From assembly GCA_005882275.1 (NCBI GenBank), contig VBAK01000152.1, forward strand, positions 1 through 37,859: DNA of 37,859 bases, written 5' to 3'. Origin of the DNA: Candidatus Segetimicrobium genomatis. GTDB taxonomy: Bacteria > Sysuimicrobiota > Sysuimicrobiia > Sysuimicrobiales > Segetimicrobiaceae. A program made the translations under genes and the position numbers. Within the stretch, counting starts at the first letter, position 1; each line of letters opens with the position of its first letter. Below are positions 32,905-37,859 of this stretch, one piece after another. The notes under the pieces are model-generated. The model saw only the letters and a program-made list of their open reading frames with translations. It was not told the DNA's origin and did no database searches.

Positions 32905-32973
32905 TGCCTTGTTAATCAAGGGCTACCGCCCGGTGGGCACCTCTCCGAAGTAGCGTATCCACGTGCCAGGCCC

Positions 32974-33339
32974 TCAGAAACTCAAGACCCGGTCCGCCTC
33001 CACAGTCAACCGCGCCAGGTCGGGTGGGGTGATGAACTGCGCCTGCTGGCCTTTCAGGTGCTGTTCCGAGACCCCCCGGGCCTCTGCGCAGCCCTTTCAG
33101 ATGTAGAAGCGGACGCCGCGCTGCGCGCAGGCTGCCAGGAGGTCGGCGAGCGGCGGGACGCCCACGCCCTTTACCTTGCTGGCGATCTCGCGCTTAATGA
33201 GCTCGGTCGCATCCCCGGCAAGCGCGATGCCGCATTCCTGACCTGCCGGAATGGCCCCGTTGGCGGCGATGTGAAAGGGAATGCTGGCGCGCGTGGGATC
33301 CTGGGCTCCGGTGCTGGCGACGATGAGCAGCTTGGCCAT
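32974..33339 (-). CDS. DsrE-family protein, candidate selenoprotein with in-frame TGA (UxxC)
   Basis: Reading through one TGA gives a 121-residue protein of normal DsrE length. The N-terminal 80 residues (MAKLLIVASTGAQDP, then SIPFHIAANGAIPAGQE and IALAGDATELI) are a DsrE domain. Codon 81 is TGA (33099-33097) in FYI-TGA-KGCAEARGV, where relatives have CxxC followed by A-x-A-R-G. Forty sense codons follow, with family-like ends (FITPPDLARLTVEADRVLSF), before a normal TGA at 32974. A SECIS-like hairpin starts just after the codon. GGGAG precedes the ATG at 33339. Without Sec insertion the protein would lose its redox Cys pair. The alternative is a nonsense mutation in a dying gene, but the downstream frame is intact. 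Likely roles are persulfide/sulfur transfer or thiol redox chemistry. Confidence 0.8.
33060..33092 (-). promoter_or_regulatory. SECIS-like stem-loop immediately downstream of the in-frame TGA
   Basis: On the minus strand, 4 nt after the TGA: lower stem GCTG/CAGC, a symmetric 4x4 internal loop (CGCA/GGAA), upper stem GAGGCC/GGTCTC (six pairs, one G-U) and apical loop CGGGG. The apical loop begins 18 nt after the TGA, close to the distance in known bacterial SECIS elements, and has a G in its first two positions as SelB recognition usually needs. Detected by eye; not scored with a program. Confidence 0.6.
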
Positions 33340-33659
33340 GATTTCCCACTCCCATATCCTTTTGAGGATCTCAGGAGCCGGCTTCAATTGAAGACGCCGG
33401 ATCCTACTTTGGACTGGGTTCGTGTCCCCTGGACAAACTCCTATCGCCTGATTCCCGGCCAAGAACCTCTTAATGGGTTTAATAGGGATAATCTGATCCA
33501 CTGCTGCTTAAGGGAACTCCCCCTTGATTTATAAGGGTTTTCATTGATTGTGACGCCCTGGAGAGTGGAATACACCTGAGGCAATGGGGATGCATAGGGA
33601 TGAGGGGATCCCTGTGCCGCAGTTGAGGGACAGTTATTGATTGTGGGGGGAGGGGACCC
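33340..33659. other. Divergent intergenic region between the DsrE-family gene and the SBBP gene
   Basis: No gene is supported in these 320 bases; open frames here lack family similarity. The DNA is notably less GC-rich than its surroundings and must hold the promoters for both neighbours. It contains a 10-base direct repeat ATTGATTGTG at 33543-33552 and 33636-33645 and a small CCCTT/AAGGG hairpin (33521-33537) followed by TTTT. No convincing -35/-10 pair was assigned. Confidence 0.5.
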
Positions 33660-36071
33660 TTGGAGATCCAAGACCTGAGTGCTTTAGGCCCCGCCGTTGA
33701 CATCGCACCCGAACCACCGCCCGGCTCCTTGTCGCCTCCTGGGGGTGTCCGCGCGTGGGGCGGGGCCAACGTGGCGCGGAAGTGCCTCGCGCTGTTGATC
33801 GCGTTCGCTCTGGCCTCCGGTGGGCTCGGCACCGCGGGCAAGAATCTTCACATTAATAAGGCCTACGCCGGTCTCCCGCTGACCTTTGAAGCCAACCTCG
33901 GGCAGACCGATCCGCAGGTCAAGTTCGTCTCCCGCGGCCGCGACCACGTCCTCTTCCTCACGTCCACCGAGATGGTGCTCGTGCTGGCCCCGGAGCGGAC
34001 ACGGCAGGGCGCATTCCCGGGGAGGGGTGCGTCCCCCAGCCGGCCGGACGGTGAGGCTCCGACGGTTCTACGGATGAAGTTCGCCGGCGCGAATCCGGCC
34101 CCACGAATCAGCGGGCTGGATGAGTTCTCGGGTAAGACTAACTACTTCGTCGGCAACGACCCCACGCAGTGGCACACCAACATCCCCACGTATGCCCGGG
34201 TGCACTACGCGGACCTCTACCCGGGGATCGATCTCAGCTTTTACGGCGGCCAGCGGCAGTTGGAGTACGACTTCGTCGTGCAGCCCGGAGCCGATCCCAG
34301 CAAGATCGGCCTCGAGTTCCGAGGCGCCCAGACCCTGGCGGTCAATACCTGGGGCGACCTGGCGCTTCAGATGCGCAACGACATGGTCTGGCATCTGAAG
34401 CCGGTGTTCTACCAGACAGTCGCCGGCGTCCGGCGGGAAATCTCGGGCCGGTATGTGCTGAAGACTCCCCATCAGGTCGGCTTCCAGGTGGGTGCCTACG
34501 ACCCCCACAGGCCCCTGGTGATTGACCCGGTGATCCTCGCCCAGTCCACGTACCTTGGGGGCAGCGGCGACGATGTAGGTTTCGGCATCGCCGTGGACAG
34601 CGCAGGCAGCGCCTACGTGACCGGGGACACCGCCTCCGCGAACTTCCCGACGACGGCCGGGGCCTACCGAACGACGAGCCCTGGGGGCGGCTACCACGTC
34701 TTCGTGACGAAGCTCGACGCGGGCGGCGCGCCCGTCTATTCGACCTACCTCGGGGGCAGCGGCCAGGAGATCGGCTACGGCATCTCGGTCGACAGTTCGG
34801 GCAATGCCTACGTGACAGGCGCCACCAACTCCGCAAACTTCCCGACGACGGCAGGAGCTTGCCAGGCGGCTTTTGGGGGCGCGGTCGACGTCTTCGTAAC
34901 GAAGCTCAATTCCAGTGGCTCCGCCCTCATCTACTCGACGTACCTGGGAGGCAGCAAGGACGATTGGGGCCAGGCCATCGCTCTTGATAGCCCGGGCAAC
35001 GCGTATGTGGCGGGGTATACTTCCTCCACGAACTACCCGACGGCGAACGCCTTCCAGGCCACCTACGGCGGCGGCAACACAGACGCGTTCGTGACAAAGA
35101 TCAATCCCACCGGCACCGCTATCGTCTACTCGACCTACCTGGGAGGGAGCGGGGACGAGCCGCCGTCGCTTCTGCAAACGAATCCACCGAATCCCTCGCC
35201 CGAAGGCCCCAGCATCGCCGTGGACGGCTCAGGCAGCGCCTACGTGACGGGGACCACCACTTCGACGAACTTTCCGACGACGGCAGGGGCCTTCGTGACG
35301 GCGAGCCCCGGGGGCGTGCACGGCTTCGTGACGAAGTTCAGTTCCACCGGGTCGGTTGCGTACTCCACCTATTTCGGGGGGAACGGCGGGGAGGCCGGGT
35401 TCGGCATCGCGGTCGATAGCTCGGGCAGCGCCTACGTCACAGGCGCCACCACCTCCACAACCTTCCCGACGACGGCGGGGGCTTTTCAGAAGGCCTTCGC
35501 GGGTGGAACCAACACAACCGACGCCTTCGTCACGAAGTTCAATCCCAGTGGCTCCGCCCCCATCTACTCGACCTACCTGGGGGGCACCCAGAACGACTGG
35601 GGCCAGGCCATCGCACTTGACGGTTCGGGCAACGCGTATGTGACGGGGTACACTTCCTCGGCCGACTTCCCGACATCGAACGCCTTTCAGACGACCTACG
35701 GCGGGGGCACCAACAACGTCTTCGTGACCGAGTTCAATTCCACGGGCACCGCCGTCGTCTACTCGACATATCTAGGAGGCAGCGGGGACGACCAGGGCCA
35801 CAGCATTGCTGTGGACGGCTTAGGCAACGCTTACGTGACGGGTGGCACCACATCCATAAACTTCCCGACGACATCAGGGGCCTACCAGAAGGGCCCCGCC
35901 GGAGTCGGCCCCAACGTCCACGACGCTTTTGTCGCGACGATCGCGCAGGGCACGCCGCCACCACCGCCGTCACCGCCGCCGCCACCGCCGCTTCCGATAC
36001 CGCTACCGCCGCTGCCGCCCCCACCGATACCGCTGCCGCCGCTGCCGCCGCCGCCGCCGATTCCTATCTAG
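33660..36071 (+). CDS. Secreted SBBP-repeat beta-propeller protein with proline-rich tail
   Basis: Up to 803 residues. A hydrophobic signal segment (CLALLIAFALASGGLG) starts near residue 42. A domain of about 230 residues follows (LPLTFEANLGQ, then KTNYFVGNDPTQWHTNIPTYARVHYADLYPGIDLSFYG), the N-terminal domain usually joined to SBBP repeats (DUF7948-like). Then come seven repeats each with STYLGG or STYFGG and SGxAYVTG, which would close a seven-bladed propeller. The last about 45 residues are Pro-rich (PPPPP, PLPIPLPPLPPPP). Start choice is open: TTG 33660 has GGGGGGAGGGG, but GTG 33771 would put the signal peptide at the very N-terminus. There is no sorting motif. It is probably exported and involved in surface binding. 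Confidence 0.85.
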   Translation: MEIQDLSALGPAVDIAPEPPPGSLSPPGGVRAWGGANVARKCLALLIAFALASGGLGTAGKNLHINKAYAGLPLTFEANLGQTDPQVKFVSRGRDHVLFLTSTEMVLVLAPERTRQGAFPGRGASPSRPDGEAPTVLRMKFAGANPAPRISGLDEFSGKTNYFVGNDPTQWHTNIPTYARVHYADLYPGIDLSFYGGQRQLEYDFVVQPGADPSKIGLEFRGAQTLAVNTWGDLALQMRNDMVWHLKPVFYQTVAGVRREISGRYVLKTPHQVGFQVGAYDPHRPLVIDPVILAQSTYLGGSGDDVGFGIAVDSAGSAYVTGDTASANFPTTAGAYRTTSPGGGYHVFVTKLDAGGAPVYSTYLGGSGQEIGYGISVDSSGNAYVTGATNSANFPTTAGACQAAFGGAVDVFVTKLNSSGSALIYSTYLGGSKDDWGQAIALDSPGNAYVAGYTSSTNYPTANAFQATYGGGNTDAFVTKINPTGTAIVYSTYLGGSGDEPPSLLQTNPPNPSPEGPSIAVDGSGSAYVTGTTTSTNFPTTAGAFVTASPGGVHGFVTKFSSTGSVAYSTYFGGNGGEAGFGIAVDSSGSAYVTGATTSTTFPTTAGAFQKAFAGGTNTTDAFVTKFNPSGSAPIYSTYLGGTQNDWGQAIALDGSGNAYVTGYTSSADFPTSNAFQTTYGGGTNNVFVTEFNSTGTAVVYSTYLGGSGDDQGHSIAVDGLGNAYVTGGTTSINFPTTSGAYQKGPAGVGPNVHDAFVATIAQGTPPPPPSPPPPPPLPIPLPPLPPPPIPLPPLPPPPPIPI
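34540..35930 (+). repeat. Seven tandem SBBP repeats at DNA and protein level
   Basis: The motif TCGACCTACCTGGGAGG and close variants, encoding STYLGG, recurs seven times at intervals of about 170-210 bases, each paired with GGCAACGCCTACGTGAC-like sequence. Units 3 and 6 (DDWGQAIALD / NDWGQAIALD) are most alike, as are units 1, 2 and 5, suggesting duplication in blocks. The fourth unit carries an insertion (EPPSLLQTNPPNPSPEG). Confidence 0.8.
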
Positions 36072-36100
36072 CAGATGTCCAGGCGCGAGTGGGTGTTATC

Positions 36101-36134
36101 CGGGAGCCGTCCGTCAGATGCCGGACGGCTCCCG
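36101..36134. terminator. Perfect 13-bp stem-loop after the SBBP gene
   Basis: CGGGAGCCGTCCG (36101-36113) pairs with CGGACGGCTCCCG (36122-36134) around an 8-nt loop, 30 bases past the stop. There is no T run, but position and stability suggest transcript ending or 3' protection. Confidence 0.65.
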
Positions 36135-36155
36135 GCACCAGAAGGGGCATCAAAC

Positions 36156-36185
36156 TTGACGGGGGCATCGCGGGCCCACTATCAT
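36156..36185 (+). promoter_or_regulatory. Promoter for the DUF6065-like gene
   Basis: TTGACG (36156-36161) and TATCAT (36180-36185) with an 18-base spacer, 62 bases before the ATG. It is one of the better sigma-70-type matches in the window. Confidence 0.55.
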
Positions 36186-36246
36186 CAAAGATACATCGGC
36201 GGCACAGTCGCTTCGGAACCTGGCTAAAGGGGGGATCGCCGGCGTC

Positions 36247-37026
36247 ATGAAGAAGGAAATCAGCGAGGCCAAAATCAGCGAGACCGAAGTGCCCGCACTG
36301 ATCGCCTACCGCGTCAGCGCCATAAACATGCGCCTTGTGCCGGCCCCTCGTGCCCGGGATTGGATGCAGAGCACGCGCGATCACTTTGCCAATCGGTGCC
36401 TGCCGCTGCTCGTCGCCAATCAGGCGGGGTGGTTCGCTCTCAACAGCCACCGATTCCGCGCAGTCTGGAATGGCGGCGAAGAACCCACCGATACCCGCAT
36501 CGAGTACTTGAGTGGGAAGCCGCCCTACGCGGCGGTAACCCACTTCGGCTACGGCATTATCACCTGGAACCTTCCGTATCTTTTCCGGACCCCGCCGGGA
36601 TACAATCTCCTCGCCCGGGGGCCCTCGAACCTGCCCAAGGACGGGGTGTATGCGCTCGAAGGGGTGGTCGAAACCGACTGGTCTGTGGCGGCCTTCACAA
36701 TGAACTGGAAGCTGACACGTCCGCATCACCCGGTGACGTTCGAGGTCGACGAGCCTGTCTGCATGCTTGTTCCGCAACGAAGGAATGAGCTGGAGGCGTT
36801 CGAGGCCAAGATCCGCAGCATCGAGGGAGACCCCGAGTTATACCAGCGCTATGCGCAGTGGCACCAAAGCCGTACGCAGTTCCTGACGGACCTGAGAATC
36901 CCCGGGTCGGACGCGGTCGCCGAGGGATGGGAAAAGCACTACTTTCAAGGTACCGCCCCCGACGGGGCCCGCGCCCCTGAGCATCAGACGAAGTTGCACC
37001 TGCGGGACTTCGAAGAGCGCAAATAG
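36247..37026 (+). CDS. DUF6065-like protein
   Basis: A 259-residue soluble protein. The blocks PLLVANQAGWFALN, GIITWNLPYLFRTPPGYNLLARGPSNLPKDGV and LEGVVETDWSVAAFTMNWKLTR fit DUF6065, a family of unknown function that seems cupin- or beta-rich. The C-terminal third is helical and charged (NELEAFEAKIRSIEGDPELYQRYAQWHQSRTQF). No signal peptide is visible. The gene stands alone with its own promoter. Relatives are sometimes linked to oxygenase-like chemistry, but no catalytic motif can be seen here. Confidence 0.6.
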   Translation: MKKEISEAKISETEVPALIAYRVSAINMRLVPAPRARDWMQSTRDHFANRCLPLLVANQAGWFALNSHRFRAVWNGGEEPTDTRIEYLSGKPPYAAVTHFGYGIITWNLPYLFRTPPGYNLLARGPSNLPKDGVYALEGVVETDWSVAAFTMNWKLTRPHHPVTFEVDEPVCMLVPQRRNELEAFEAKIRSIEGDPELYQRYAQWHQSRTQFLTDLRIPGSDAVAEGWEKHYFQGTAPDGARAPEHQTKLHLRDFEERK

Positions 37027-37173
37027 GGTCGACCCGGCGCCGACCGGCTTCGTCGAACGATACCGCTCCACAGAATCCTACCCGTGTGCCCTCGTTTCGC
37101 CCCGCGCCAACGTCGGAACCTCGCCTCCTGCCGCCGCTGTCCGAGCGGATAAGTCAGTCTCACGGAGGGTGCC

Positions 37174-37859
37174 ATGGGACGCGCGCGCCTGCGAGATCTT
37201 GGGCTCACGATCGGCCGGATGCCGCCCGGCCCGCTGAACGCGATCACCGACGTGCCGGGGGTGCTGGTCGGCCACCGCACCGTGATCCGGGACACCCCAC
37301 GCGTCACGCGCACCGGAGTGACGATGGTGGTGCCCAGGGAGGGCTCGATCTGGACCGACTATGCGTTCGCGGGCTACCACTCGTTCAACGGCAACGGCGA
37401 GATGACCGGGATTCCCTGGATCGAGGAGTCGGGCCTGCTCGGTTCTCCGATCGGGATCACCAACACCTACGCGGTTGGGATCGTGCGAGATGCGCTCGTC
37501 GGCTACGCGGTCGAGCATGGGTACAGCCATCGCTTCCACCTGCCGGTCGTCGCGGAGACGTACGACGGATATCTCAACGACATCGACGCGTTTCCGCTGA
37601 CGCGGGAGGATGCGTTTGCGGCGCTTGCCGCCGCTCGCTGCGGCCCGGTGGACGAGGGGAACGTCGGTGGCGGCACCGGGATGCGCTGTCACGGCTGGAA
37701 GGGCGGAATCGGGACATCGTCCCGCCGCGTCGAGGCGCCGAGCGGCGCCTACACCGTGGGCGCGCTCGTCCAGGCCAACTACGGACGCCGGCATCATCTG
37801 CGCGTGGACGGCGTCCCGGTGGGCCGCGAGCTCGATGCCCGCGCGGATGCGGGCGAGCC
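37174..37859 (+). CDS. P1 family peptidase (DmpA-type aminopeptidase), N-terminal part
   Basis: The first 228 residues are in the window; the gene runs off the right edge. It has GPLNAITDVPGVLVGHRTV, the family phrase HSFNGNGEMTG, ITNTYAVGIVRDALVGY and DEGNVGGGTGMRCHGWKGGIGTSSR, then VGALVQANYGRR. This is the alpha-subunit part of a self-cleaving Ntn-type aminopeptidase (DmpA/BapA). The cleavage site and nucleophilic Ser would lie beyond the window end. A good site (CGGAGGG) precedes ATG 37174. It would take N-terminal residues from small peptides or amides. Confidence 0.9.
   Translation, partial: MGRARLRDLGLTIGRMPPGPLNAITDVPGVLVGHRTVIRDTPRVTRTGVTMVVPREGSIWTDYAFAGYHSFNGNGEMTGIPWIEESGLLGSPIGITNTYAVGIVRDALVGYAVEHGYSHRFHLPVVAETYDGYLNDIDAFPLTREDAFAALAAARCGPVDEGNVGGGTGMRCHGWKGGIGTSSRRVEAPSGAYTVGALVQANYGRRHHLRVDGVPVGRELDARADAGE

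Noticed and set aside
33058-33534. 158-codon plus-strand frame over the DsrE region
   Set aside because: No motif; the minus-strand frame with DsrE similarity explains the DNA better.
34068-35177. 369-codon open frame on the minus strand, repetitive
   Set aside because: Its repeats simply mirror the SBBP repeats of the plus-strand gene.
1-37859. CRISPR arrays, insertion sequences or prophage genes
   Set aside because: No regularly spaced repeats, transposase, integrase or phage structural motifs were seen.

Overview
The window is about 38 kb of very GC-rich bacterial chromosome, densely coded on both strands. Many gene junctions overlap by four bases (GTGA or ATGA). The markers are mixed: coenzyme F420 biosynthesis and F420-type oxidoreductases, an archaeal-type bifunctional fructose-1,6-bisphosphate aldolase/phosphatase, a liv-type amino-acid ABC transporter, an ECF vitamin transporter, and the remnant of a PEP-CTERM surface protein. 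This suits a soil or sediment lineage with many uncultured members (for example Methylomirabilota/Rokubacteria, Armatimonadota-like or Chloroflexota-like groups). I cannot assign a phylum from this sequence alone.

Layout. (1) 1-4852, minus strand: a complete branched-chain amino-acid type ABC transporter (binding protein, two permeases, two ATPases), coupled by an ATGA overlap to a DUF1989 protein cut by the window edge. (2) 5170-15785, plus strand: a catabolic run with a second DUF1989 protein, a PLP enzyme of the cysteine-synthase fold, a three-subunit molybdenum hydroxylase (FAD, 2Fe-2S and Mo subunits), a luciferase-like (possibly F420-dependent) oxidoreductase, a two-subunit CoA-transferase, a ketopantoate-reductase-like dehydrogenase and an M20 peptidase. 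With the divergent transporter this looks like uptake and stepwise oxidation of an unidentified nitrogenous compound. (3) 15760-17967, minus strand: nitroreductase-cofD-cofC, part of F420 biosynthesis. (4) 18060-20729: gamma-glutamyltransferase-like enzyme, RibU-like ECF S component and, convergent, a PPOX-type F420-dependent oxidoreductase. (5) 21017-25802: a secreted protein of unknown function, a cupin, FBP aldolase/phosphatase, RNase PH, XTP/dITP pyrophosphatase and a membrane-anchored Ala/Pro-rich protein. (6) tRNA-Pro(TGG), then about 0.6 kb of gene remnants. (7) 26641-32796: a small zinc-ribbon protein, a secreted PIG-L deacetylase, and MoxR-DUF58-VWA-VWA. (8) tRNA-Arg(TCT), convergent with a DsrE-family gene on the minus strand. 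(9) 33660 to the end: a secreted seven-repeat SBBP beta-propeller protein, a DUF6065-like protein and the start of a P1-family (DmpA-type) aminopeptidase.

The most notable item is the DsrE-family gene at 32974-33339 (minus). It has an in-frame TGA at codon 81, where relatives carry the first Cys of a CxxC pair. The family-like sequence continues for 40 codons after it, and a two-tier hairpin with a G-rich apical loop begins 4 nt after the TGA. This is the expected arrangement of a bacterial selenoprotein (UxxC) with its SECIS element. Ordinary gene calling would end the gene at the TGA and miss the redox-active half.
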